Shown: positions 6,777 through 13,406 of the stretch, one piece after another
Layout of the letters: each line of letters starts with the position of its first letter
Numbering within the stretch: the stretch's first letter is position 1
Assembly (NCBI GenBank): GCA_013298245.1
Contig: JAAFHD010000010.1
Coordinates: 7,904-22,378, forward strand
Source of the DNA: Alphaproteobacteria bacterium
GTDB taxonomy: Bacteria; Pseudomonadota; Alphaproteobacteria; Acetobacterales; Acetobacteraceae
Direction of reading: 5' to 3'
Length of the DNA: 14,475 bases
Notes under the pieces: model-generated
The model's input: only the letters and a program-made list of their open reading frames with translations
What the model was told of the DNA's origin: nothing
Database searches by the model: none
Made by a program: the position numbers and the translations under genes

Positions 6777-7736
6777 ACAAATTCCGCGCGATTGCTGGCG
6801 TTGCTGGGCATGATGCAACGCATCCGCGCCTTCGAGGAAACGGCGATGGCCGGCCACGCGGCGGGCGAGGTGCCTGGGCCGTTGCATCCGTCGATTGGGC
6901 AGGAAGCGGTGGCGGCCGGGGTCTGCGCCAATCTGCGCATCGATGACAGGCTGACATCCAATCATCGCGGGCATGGGCACGCGCTGGCCAAGGGCGCGGA
7001 TGCCGCGCGCATGATGCTGGAGCTGTATGGGCGCGCAGGTGGGTCGTGTGGCGGCAAGGGCGGATCCATGCACATCGCCGATTTCTCCGTGGGCATGCTG
7101 GGCGCGAATGGCGTGGTGTCGGGCGGGATTCCGATTGCGGTGGGTGCCGCGCAGGGGCTGCAAATGCTGGGTTCGGACGCGATCGTCTGCTGCATGTTTG
7201 GCGATGGCGCGATCAATCGCGGGCCGTTCCTGGAGGGGCTGAACTGGGCCGCGCTGTACCGCCTCCCGGTGCTGTTCGTGTGCGAGGATAATGGCGTGGC
7301 CGCCTTCACCGCGACAGCGAGTGTGACAGCGGGCGCGGGTGTGGCGGCGCGTGCGGAATCACTGGGCGTTCCGGCGACGAGCGTGGACGGCAATGACGCG
7401 GCGGCGGTGGATGCCGCGACCGCCGCGCTGGTGGGCGCCGTGCGCGCCGGCAGCGGGCCGCGTTTGCTGCACGCGCGCACCTATCGCCTGACGGGGCACA
7501 CCAGCACCGACGCCGCCGGCTGGCGCGCGGCTGATGAAGTGGCGGCGGCGCGCGACAACGACCCGATCACGCGGCTGGAAGCGGTGCTGCGCGCGGAGGG
7601 TGTGGCGCAGGCTACGCTGGACGCGCTGCGCGCCGACGCGCTGCGCGAGATGGCCGCGTTGCGCGCCACTGCGCATGTGGCGCCCTGGCCGGATGCGGCG
7701 ACGGCTTTCGCCGATGTCATCGGGGAGAACGCCTGA
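6771..7736 (+). CDS. TPP-dependent 2-oxoacid/acetoin dehydrogenase E1, alpha subunit
   Basis: 321 residues, normal for the alpha subunit of heterotetrameric E1. The thiamine diphosphate motif starts at G144-D-G-A-I-N149 and ends at E172-D-N-G; H65-R-G-H-G-H70 and G94-G-K-G-G-S-M-H101 are the other conserved cofactor and active-site stretches. These enzymes decarboxylate a 2-oxoacid (pyruvate or branched-chain) or cleave acetoin and pass the acyl group to a lipoyl E2. The motifs do not separate these substrates. The usual N-G-Y-A-I-S after the TPP motif is here N-G-V-A-A-F, a departure from pyruvate dehydrogenases. The ribosome site AAGGGGA sits inside a potential hairpin. The stop overlaps the beta-subunit start (TGATG). 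Confidence 0.92.
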   Translation: MATNSARLLALLGMMQRIRAFEETAMAGHAAGEVPGPLHPSIGQEAVAAGVCANLRIDDRLTSNHRGHGHALAKGADAARMMLELYGRAGGSCGGKGGSMHIADFSVGMLGANGVVSGGIPIAVGAAQGLQMLGSDAIVCCMFGDGAINRGPFLEGLNWAALYRLPVLFVCEDNGVAAFTATASVTAGAGVAARAESLGVPATSVDGNDAAAVDAATAALVGAVRAGSGPRLLHARTYRLTGHTSTDAAGWRAADEVAAARDNDPITRLEAVLRAEGVAQATLDALRADALREMAALRATAHVAPWPDAATAFADVIGENA

Positions 7737-8698
7737 TGCCCAACGTCACCTTGGCAGAAGCGACGCGCCTGGCGGTGTTGCAAGAAATGCGCCGCGACCC
7801 GCGCATCTGGGTGCTCGGCGAAGATGTCGCGCGCGGCGGGCTGTTCGGCCAATACCGCGGCTTCCTGGAGGAATTCGGCGAACGCCGCATCGTCTCTACA
7901 CCGATTTCCGAAAGCACCATCATGGGCGCGGGACTGGGTGCGGCGCTGGTCGGCACGCGGCCGATCATCGAGATGCGCATCTTCGATTTCGTCATGTGCG
8001 CGATGGACGAATTGGTGAACCAGATCGCCAAGATCCGCTACATGTTCGGTGGCCAGGCGCGGCCAGCCGTCGTGGTGCGCATGCCGCATGGCATCTGGCG
8101 CAACAGCGCTGCGCAACACAGCCAGATGCTGGAGGGTTGGTTCGCGCATCTGCCCGGTGTGATCGTGTGCTGCCCTTCCACACCGGCCGATGCGGCGGCG
8201 ACGATGGTGGCCGCGATCCGCAGCGATGACCCGGTGTTGGTCTTCGATCCGAAGAACCTTTGGGGTGCGACGGGCGACATCGCCGACGACATCGCGCCAC
8301 TGGAATTCGGCCGCGCGCGCCACGCGCGCCACGGCGATGCGCTGACCATGGTCAGCTGGTCCGCCTGCATGCCATTGGCCGAAGAAGCCGCCGATGCGCT
8401 GGCCGCGCAGGGCATCAGCGTGGACCTGCTGGACCTGCGCACACTGGCGCCGTGGGATGCCGATGCGGTGCTGGCCAGCGCCCGCCGCACCGGCCGCCTG
8501 CTAGTTGCGCATGAGGCGGTGACGACCGCAGGCTTCGGCGCGGAAATCGTCGCGCATGTCGCCGAACGCGTGGCGGTGCGCGCGACACGCGTGGGCTTCC
8601 CCAGCGTGCCGATACCCTTTTCGCCACCACTGGAAGCTGCCCTGCGTGTGGATGCCGCGAAGATCGTCAGCGCGGCGCGCGGCCTGTTGGCGACGTAG
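7736..8698 (+). CDS. TPP-dependent 2-oxoacid/acetoin dehydrogenase E1, beta subunit
   Basis: 320 residues with the transketolase pyrimidine-binding fold followed by the C-terminal transketolase domain. E59 in T-P-I-S-E-S is the Glu that activates the TPP aminopyrimidine ring; A-A-Q-H-S-Q-M-L-E-G-W-F-A-H (125-138) is the conserved E1 beta stretch with H128, and L-L-D-L-R-T-L-A-P-W-D is the C-terminal signature. The usual D-P-V-x-F-x-E-x-K is here D-P-V-L-V-F-D-P-K, with Asp for Glu. Its start overlaps the alpha stop by one base, so alpha and beta are made in equal amounts. No lipoyl E2 or E3 follows; the next gene is convergent, so the partner must be encoded elsewhere. Confidence 0.93.
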   Translation: MPNVTLAEATRLAVLQEMRRDPRIWVLGEDVARGGLFGQYRGFLEEFGERRIVSTPISESTIMGAGLGAALVGTRPIIEMRIFDFVMCAMDELVNQIAKIRYMFGGQARPAVVVRMPHGIWRNSAAQHSQMLEGWFAHLPGVIVCCPSTPADAAATMVAAIRSDDPVLVFDPKNLWGATGDIADDIAPLEFGRARHARHGDALTMVSWSACMPLAEEAADALAAQGISVDLLDLRTLAPWDADAVLASARRTGRLLVAHEAVTTAGFGAEIVAHVAERVAVRATRVGFPSVPIPFSPPLEAALRVDAAKIVSAARGLLAT

Positions 8699-8744
8699 AG
8701 CATGATCCGCGAAGGCGGAATCGCCGAAGCGGTGATTCATCCTC
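8698..8744. repeat. Possible dispersed intergenic repeat with imperfect inverted arms
   Basis: Just after the E1 beta stop is an imperfect palindrome: GAGCATGATCCGC on the left and GCGGTGATTCATCCTC on the right, which pair with small bulges, around a smaller GGCG-GAAT-CGCC stem. The GAGCATGATCC opening resembles intergenic repeats I recall from alphaproteobacterial genomes. Only one copy is in this window, so copy number is unproven. Confidence 0.4.
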
Positions 8745-8754
8745 TCAGCAAAGA

Positions 8755-9018
8755 CTACGGCGCGATCCGCGTTTTCGGATCGCGCCGTAACGCACGGCCC
8801 AGCATTTCCGCCAGCCCGATCGTCCAGCACATCGGGCAACCGCGGAATGCCAGGAGCGCCAGGCCGGCGAGTGGCAGCGCGACCGGCAAGGCCCACCACA
8901 CGCCATCCAGACTGCCAAGCCAGATGGCGGTGGCGATCGCGCCCATGCCCAGCGCCCCACGCGCCAAGTGTTCCAGCAGCGATGCGCTGGCGAATTGCGA
9001 ATGCGTTGTATCCGCCAT
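8755..9018 (-). CDS. DUF2892-like small membrane protein with C-P-x-C motif
   Basis: 87 residues: two membrane helices (about 21-38 and 41-58) followed by F-R-G-C-P-M-C-W-T-I-G-L-A-E-M-L, with the Cys pair C61/C64. This ending resembles the membrane module of YgaP-like and DUF2892 proteins, whose function is generally unknown. It starts 4 bases after the sigma-factor stop, so it belongs to that operon. The last 11 codons (L77-P87, with a rare TTA leucine) are also the terminator hairpin. A longer frame in another phase covers the same region but has no family-like sequence. Confidence 0.7.
   Translation of the reverse strand: MADTTHSQFASASLLEHLARGALGMGAIATAIWLGSLDGVWWALPVALPLAGLALLAFRGCPMCWTIGLAEMLGRALRRDPKTRIAP
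8756..8789. terminator. Perfect 14-bp hairpin, convergent terminator inside the 3' end of the CDS
   Basis: TACGGCGCGATCCG (8756-8769) and CGGATCGCGCCGTA (8776-8789) are perfect reverse complements with a 6-base loop. It lies between the convergent E1 beta gene and the sigma-factor operon, overlapping the last codons and TAG stop of the latter. On the minus strand it is followed by a short T-rich stretch (TCTTT); on the plus strand there is none. Confidence 0.7.
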
Positions 9019-9022
9019 GGGT

Positions 9023-9544
9023 TCAATCCTCGATGTATTCGCGCACCATCGCGCGGGCGCGGTGCAGGCGGGCTTTCACCGCCTCGCGCGTCAGCCCGGT
9101 CGTGGTGGCGATTTCGCCGATCGTCAGTTCCTCGATGTCGCGCAGCAGCAGCACCTGGCGGTAGTGCGGTGGCAGCGAATGGATGGCCGCGGCCAGGTCC
9201 AGCCGTAGTTCATCCGCAGGACGGCTGGCGAAGGCCAGGTCATCCGCCACCGCATCCAGCGGCGCCGATTGCCCGAAGGCACGACGCGCCAGGCGGCGGC
9301 ATTCGCGGCGCACAATCTCGAACAACCAACCCGAAAACGCGCCCACGACGCGCAGCGCGCCGATGCGCCGATACAGCAGCCACAGCGTGTCCTGCACCGC
9401 GTCATCCACGTCATTCACTTTGCAGTTCGCGCGTGCATAACGCCGGATATCCGGCTGGCTGGCCGCGAGCAGGGAGACGATCGCCCCCTGCTCGCCCTGC
9501 TGCGCCGCCGTGATCAATTCCAACGGCGGCGCGCGTCGTGCCAT
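9023..9544 (-). CDS. ECF-like sigma-70 family RNA polymerase sigma factor
   Basis: 173 residues with the two domains of ECF sigma factors. Region 2 spans about 15-80 with V-D-D-A-V-Q-D-T-L-W (core binding and -10 recognition), and region 4 about 120-170 with L-P-P-H-Y-R-Q-V-L-L-L-R-D, then I-G-E-I-A-T-T-T-G-L-T-R-E-A-V-K-A-R-L-H-R-A-R (helix-turn-helix for the -35). Domain 3 is absent, as expected. I take ATG at 9544; a GTG at 9553 would overlap the preceding stop (GTGA), and neither start has a good ribosome site, so coupling is likely. No anti-sigma gene is present; instead the gene lies between two small C-P-x-C membrane proteins. No clear ECF-type promoter (GAAC/CGTC) precedes the operon. 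Confidence 0.88.
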   Translation of the reverse strand: MARRAPPLELITAAQQGEQGAIVSLLAASQPDIRRYARANCKVNDVDDAVQDTLWLLYRRIGALRVVGAFSGWLFEIVRRECRRLARRAFGQSAPLDAVADDLAFASRPADELRLDLAAAIHSLPPHYRQVLLLRDIEELTIGEIATTTGLTREAVKARLHRARAMVREYIED

Positions 9545-9549
9545 GGCGT

Positions 9550-9744
9550 TCACTTGCGGCCGGCGACCGCGCAGGCGGGGCAATAGCCGAACAGGCCGGT
9601 GAGGCCCGTCACCACGCCCACGGCCGCCACCAGGTAGCCCACCGGATTGCCGGCCAGGCCGATCAAGCCGCAGGCGATCATCGCGCCGCCGGCGACGAAG
9701 CGCAGAATCTGTTCGCGGCCGCGGACGTTCTTTCGATACAGCAT
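9550..9744 (-). CDS. DUF2892-like small membrane protein, first gene of sigma operon
   Basis: 64 residues. A basic N terminus (M-L-Y-R-K-N-V-R-G-R-E-Q) precedes two hydrophobic stretches (about 14-31 and 35-53) and the ending G-Y-C-P-A-C-A-V-A-G-R-K with C55/C58, a pattern common in DUF2892 proteins. The frame is open upstream, but ATG at 9744 has the ribosome site AAGGAAG about 6 bases before it and gives the normal family start. It ends 5 bases before the sigma-factor ATG. Function is unknown; the paired cysteines could bind metal or undergo redox change at the membrane. Confidence 0.75.
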   Translation of the reverse strand: MLYRKNVRGREQILRFVAGGAMIACGLIGLAGNPVGYLVAAVGVVTGLTGLFGYCPACAVAGRK

Positions 9745-9878
9745 GTGTCTCTTCCTTCTCACAGCAAGCCGCCGGTTTGGCTGCCCACGACCACAAGAGG
9801 GGGCGGAGGCGCAAAACGGTTCGCGGCTGCGCGAAAAAATCTTGGGCCTTGTGCCGCGCCGCGCATCTTCGCATGCTG

Positions 9879-9896
9879 CGCCGAGAGAAATCGGCG
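9879..9896 (+). other. Small stem-loop in the dctP leader
   Basis: CGCCGA/TCGGCG with a 6-base loop lies about 28 bases before the dctP ATG. It is too short to call a riboswitch and has no T-run. The rest of the 179-base divergent gap (9745-9923) holds no promoter I can call with confidence. Confidence 0.3.
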
Positions 9897-9923
9897 TGCC
9901 AAGCGCCATGAGGAGGACTGCCC

Positions 9924-10946
9924 ATGACCATCACCCGTCGCGCTGCGATGATCGCGCCGCTTGCCCTTCCCGTCGTGGCGCGGGCGCAGGCCTATAAGAG
10001 CGAGTACAAGCTCTCGACCGTCGGCAACCGCCCCATTCCGCACGCCGCCGGCGCCTTCCGCTGGGCGGAGCTGGTCACCGAACGCACGCAGGGGCGCATC
10101 AATGTGCGCGTCTATCCCGGCAGCCAATTGGTCGGCGGCGACCAGACGCGCGAGCTGGTGGCGATGCGCCAGGGCGTGATCGACTTCGTGAACTTTTCGA
10201 CGATCAACATCGCGCCGCAGGTGCGTGAGATGAACCTGTTCACGCTGCCCTGGCTGCTGGGCGACCATCGCGGCTTCGACGCCATCGTGAATGGCGAAAT
10301 CGGCGAGACGCTGTTCCGCGCGCTGCGCACGCGCGAGATCGAACCCATGGCCTGGGGCGAGAACGGCTTCCGCGAAATCTCCAATTCGCGCCGCGCCATC
10401 CGCACCCCGGCCGACATGCGCGGCCTGCGCATCCGCTTCGCCGCCGGCGTGATCTTCAACGAGATCTTCACGGCACTCGGCGCCAACCCCTTGCAGATGT
10501 CCTTCGCCGACCTGCAACCGGCGCTGTCCACCGGCGCGGTGGACGGCCAGGAAAACCCCATCAACCTGTTCCTCGCCTTCCGCATGGACACGCTGGCGCA
10601 GCGCCACATGACGGCGTGGAACTACTGCGCCGATGCCGGGATCATGGCCGTGTCCCAGCAGGTCTGGAACAGCTTCACCCCCGCTGACCGCGAGATCGTG
10701 CGCGAATCCGCACGCGAAGCCGCCCGCGTGCAGATCGAGGGCAGCCGCGCCGGCATCGGCATCGATGGCAACCGCGCATCGCTCGACGAACTGGCGCGCC
10801 GCAACGTGGAACTGGTGACACTGACACCGGCCGAAAAACGCGCCTTCGCCGAGATGACGCGCCCAGTCTACGACCGCTGGGCGCAACAGGTCGGCGTGGA
10901 CCTTGTGCGCCGCGCTGAAGCCATCGTGCAACGCGCCACGGCGTGA
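9924..10946 (+). CDS. dctP: TRAP transporter substrate-binding protein (DctP family)
   Basis: 340 residues. A signal peptide (about 1-23, T-R-R-A-A-M-I-A-P-L-A-L-P then A-R-A-Q-A; a twin arginine is present) sends it to the periplasm. Family hallmarks are G-L-R-I-R-F (167-172), whose Arg (R171) is the residue that usually salt-bridges the substrate carboxylate, and F-A-D-L-Q-P-A-L-S-T-G-A-V-D-G-Q-E-N-P (194-212). It captures a carboxylate ligand and delivers it to the DctQM permease. The ligand cannot be told from the sequence. AGGAGGA six bases before the ATG is a strong ribosome site. The stop overlaps the dctQ GTG (GTGA). The name is given by family, not proven substrate. Confidence 0.93.
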   Translation: MTITRRAAMIAPLALPVVARAQAYKSEYKLSTVGNRPIPHAAGAFRWAELVTERTQGRINVRVYPGSQLVGGDQTRELVAMRQGVIDFVNFSTINIAPQVREMNLFTLPWLLGDHRGFDAIVNGEIGETLFRALRTREIEPMAWGENGFREISNSRRAIRTPADMRGLRIRFAAGVIFNEIFTALGANPLQMSFADLQPALSTGAVDGQENPINLFLAFRMDTLAQRHMTAWNYCADAGIMAVSQQVWNSFTPADREIVRESAREAARVQIEGSRAGIGIDGNRASLDELARRNVELVTLTPAEKRAFAEMTRPVYDRWAQQVGVDLVRRAEAIVQRATA

Positions 10947-11428
10947 GCGACGACCCCTTCGCGCCGGAGCCCGAACCGCAAACGCGCGTGCCGCTGACGG
11001 TGGAAAAAGTCCTGATCGCGGCCGGCATGGCAGCGATCGCGCTGATCACCGCGGCCAATGTGTTTTCGCGCTATGTCACCAACATCAGCCTGGCGTTCAC
11101 CGAGGAATATTCGGTGGCGCTGATGGTGGTGGTGACCATGCTGGGCACCGGCCTGGCGGTCGCTGCCGGCCGCCACATCCGCATCGGCTATTGCGTGGAC
11201 AGCCGCGCACCCGGCACGCGCCGCGCCTTCGACATCGGCGCGATGCTGCTGGTGATTCTGATGTTCGGCGTGCTGGCGGTGTGGGGCGGCAAACTGGCCT
11301 GGGATGAATACCGCTTCGAGGTGCTGACACCCGGCCTCGGCCACCCGCAATGGTGGTATACGGGCTGGCTGCCTGTGCTGTCGGTGGCCGTGATGCTGCG
11401 CGCGCTGGGGCGGATGCTGCGCGCATGA
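10943..11428 (+). CDS. dctQ: TRAP transporter small permease (DctQ family)
   Basis: 161 residues with four membrane helices (about 22-43, 55-74, 97-117 and 140-158) and the family pattern N-V-F-S-R-Y...F-T-E-E-Y-S...A-A-G-R-H-I-R-I-G. Start is GTG at 10943, overlapping the dctP stop. DctQ forms the fixed part of the permease with DctM; TRAP systems are secondary importers driven by the Na+ or H+ gradient. The C terminus overlaps the dctM start (ATGA). The frame is intact, with a rather polar, Pro-rich N terminus (first 17 residues). Confidence 0.9.
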   Translation: MSDDPFAPEPEPQTRVPLTVEKVLIAAGMAAIALITAANVFSRYVTNISLAFTEEYSVALMVVVTMLGTGLAVAAGRHIRIGYCVDSRAPGTRRAFDIGAMLLVILMFGVLAVWGGKLAWDEYRFEVLTPGLGHPQWWYTGWLPVLSVAVMLRALGRMLRA

Positions 11429-12711
11429 TCGGCACCATTCTCTTCACTGGTTTCGTGGTGCTGCTGCTGGCCGGCGTGCCGATCGGCGTGGCGCTGGGAC
11501 TGGCCGGAACCTTCGCGATTCTGCTGGCGGACCAATCGATCCTGGCGGTGCCGACCAATGTCTATGCCGGCATCGCGAAATACCCGCTGATCGCGATCCC
11601 GATGTTCGTGCTGGTGGGCAGTGTGTTCGACCGCACAGGCGTCGCACTGCGCCTGGTGCGCTTCGCCAGCGCCATCGTTGGTGCAGGGCGTGGCGCGCTG
11701 GCCAGTGTGGCGGTGCTGGTGGCGATGGTCATCGGCGGTATCTCCGGCAGTGGTCCCGCGACCAGCGCGGCCGTCGGCCAGGTGGTCACGCGCAGCATGT
11801 CGGAAGACGGCTACCCGCGCCCCTTCATCGCCGCGACCGTGGGTGCTGCGGCCGCGACCGACATCCTGATTCCGCCCTCCATCGCCTTCATCGTCTATGC
11901 GGTGCTGGTGCCGGGCGTGTCGGTGCCGGCGATCTTTATGGCGGGCATGTTCCCCGGCATCCTGGCAGGTGTGGCGATCATCATCGCGATCGTCGCGCTG
12001 TCCTTCATCCACAATTTCGGCGGCCAGGCGCGGCGCGAGGAAGCGCTGTCTGTCTGGCGCACTTTTCGCGAGGCCATCTGGGGCCTGCTGGCGCCGGTGG
12101 TGATCCTGGGCGGCATGCGCATCGGCGCCTTTACGCCCACTGAAGCGGCCGTCATGGCGGTGTTCTACGGGCTGTTCGTGGGCTTCGTGATCTATCGCAC
12201 GCTGACGCTGCGCGACCTGTACGAAATGCTGGTGGAAGCGGGCGAACTTTCGGCGGTGATTCTGATCGTCATCGCGCTGGCGTCGGTCTTCGCCTGGTCC
12301 ACATCCACGCTCGGCATCGTGCAGCCCATCGCCACCTGGATTGTCGGCCTGGGCCTTGGCGAATACGGCACCATCGCGCTGCTGATGTTGGCGCTGATCG
12401 TGATCGGGATGTTCCTCGACGGCGTGTCGATTTTCTTGATCCTGCTGCCGGTGCTGATCCCCATCGCGCAGGCCTTCCACTGGGACCTGACGTGGTTCGG
12501 CGTGCTGCTGACGATGAAGATCGCGATCGGGCAATTCACGCCGCCAATGGCGGTGAATCTGATGGTGTCCTGCCGCATCGCCGGGGTCACGATGGAAAGC
12601 ACCATTCCATGGGTGGTCTGGATGGTGCTGGCGATGTTCGTGTCGCTGGCGCTGGTGGTGGTGTTTCCGGAAATCGCGCTGTGGTTGCCGCGGGTGATGG
12701 GCGTGCTGTGA
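11425..12711 (+). CDS. dctM: TRAP transporter large permease (DctM family)
   Basis: 428 residues, normal family length, with about 12 hydrophobic segments. Conserved stretches include G-G-I-S-G-S-G-P-A-T-S-A-A-V-G (about 104-118) and I-P-P-S-I-A-F-I-V-Y-A, which line the ion and substrate sites of the elevator domain, and the late I-G-Q-F-T-P-P-M-A-V-N. I start it at ATG 11425, inside the dctQ stop (ATGA), although the frame is open further upstream. It is the last gene of the P-Q-M operon; its TGA is immediately followed by the stop of the convergent lipoprotein gene, with no room for a terminator. Confidence 0.95.
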   Translation: MIGTILFTGFVVLLLAGVPIGVALGLAGTFAILLADQSILAVPTNVYAGIAKYPLIAIPMFVLVGSVFDRTGVALRLVRFASAIVGAGRGALASVAVLVAMVIGGISGSGPATSAAVGQVVTRSMSEDGYPRPFIAATVGAAAATDILIPPSIAFIVYAVLVPGVSVPAIFMAGMFPGILAGVAIIIAIVALSFIHNFGGQARREEALSVWRTFREAIWGLLAPVVILGGMRIGAFTPTEAAVMAVFYGLFVGFVIYRTLTLRDLYEMLVEAGELSAVILIVIALASVFAWSTSTLGIVQPIATWIVGLGLGEYGTIALLMLALIVIGMFLDGVSIFLILLPVLIPIAQAFHWDLTWFGVLLTMKIAIGQFTPPMAVNLMVSCRIAGVTMESTIPWVVWMVLAMFVSLALVVVFPEIALWLPRVMGVL

Positions 12712-13104
12712 TCAGCCCACGCGATTGAGCGTGATGGTCCAGGCGCAGCTGCGCGTCAGCATGCGCGCGGTGAAGCCTGTCTGGCCGAAGCGGCCCTCGG
12801 CGCGTTGCGCGGCGTCCAGGCGGCTGCGCAGCGTGACGGCGCCTTCGGCCGAAACCGTGCCGGCGCCTTCGCCGCCTTGCGGCAGGTTCATGGCCGCGCG
12901 GCCCTGAGAGACGTTCAGCGTGACCGGCCGGCGCGCCGGGCCGCATTCGCTGTCCGATCCGAAATCGCGCTGCGCCTGGCCCGTCCAGCCACCATCATAG
13001 CGCGTGACGACAACGGCCGGCGCGGTGGTGGTCGCGGCGGGCGGAGGTGCTGGTGCATCCACGCAGGCGGCCAGCAGCAGCAAGGGTGCGAAGCGGTGCA
13101 TCAT
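12712..13104 (-). CDS. Putative small lipoprotein, unknown function
   Basis: 130 residues. A short signal peptide ends in the lipobox L-L-A-A-C with C14 as lipidation site. It is followed by a Pro/Ala/Thr linker (15-32) and a beta-rich domain with G-G-W-T-G-Q-A, S-D-S-E-C-G-P-A, G-R-F-G-Q-T-G-F-T-A-R and C-A-W-T-I-T-L. C54 and C120 could form a disulfide. I do not recognise the family. The ATG at 13104 overlaps the previous stop (ATGA); the next ATG, three bases on, is an alternative. It is the last gene of a three-gene operon that converges on dctM. Confidence 0.7.
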   Translation of the reverse strand: MMHRFAPLLLLAACVDAPAPPPAATTTAPAVVVTRYDGGWTGQAQRDFGSDSECGPARRPVTLNVSQGRAAMNLPQGGEGAGTVSAEGAVTLRSRLDAAQRAEGRFGQTGFTARMLTRSCAWTITLNRVG

Positions 13105-13406
13105 CGGCGGCGAAGCAGATCGCCCTCCCAGTCGCGGCGCTGGTTGAAGAATTGCGTGGCACCGGGGTCGCGCTGGCCGACCTTGCCGTATTGGTCGGCC
13201 AGGAAGCCGCGCACGCCGTCCAGCCAGCCGCCCACGCGGTCGCGCGCTTCTTCGCCGTGCAGGCGGGGGTTGTCTTGCGCGCGGAAGCGGTCGAAGGCGT
13301 CGATCGAGCCGCGGAAACCGTCGCGGCTGATGCCGGTGTCGTTGGGCCAGCTTTGCGCCAGCGCGGGGGTCGCGGCCAGCATGGCCAGCAGCATGATGCG
13401 CTTCAT
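13101..13406 (-). CDS. Small exported protein, unknown function
   Basis: 101 residues with a clean Sec signal (M-K-R-I-M-L-L-A-M-L-A-A-T-P-A-L-A-Q, cut after A-L-A). The mature 84 residues are polar and helix-prone, with G-W-L-D-G-V-R-G-F-L-A-D-Q-Y-G-K-V and a basic end (R-R-R). No cysteines. No family recognised. It has a GAGGAGA ribosome site 7 bases before the ATG, and its start overlaps the DUF3775 stop by 4 bases while its own stop overlaps the lipoprotein start, so all three are coupled. Confidence 0.7.
   Translation of the reverse strand: MKRIMLLAMLAATPALAQSWPNDTGISRDGFRGSIDAFDRFRAQDNPRLHGEEARDRVGGWLDGVRGFLADQYGKVGQRDPGATQFFNQRRDWEGDLLRRR

Noticed and set aside
9824..9842. CGCGGCTGCGCG hairpin beside an A/T run in the divergent gap
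   Set aside because: The run is on the wrong side of the stem for either flanking gene, and both genes begin, not end, here.
9745..9923. ECF-type promoter (GAAC...CGTC) for autoregulation of the sigma operon
   Set aside because: A GAACC is present on the minus strand near 9810, but no CGTC-like -10 lies 15-17 bases further on; the nearest GGTCGT is too far away.
9759..10931. 390-codon minus-strand open frame opposite dctP
   Set aside because: It is His/Ala/Gly-rich shadow sequence; dctP has a signal peptide, a ribosome site and family motifs.
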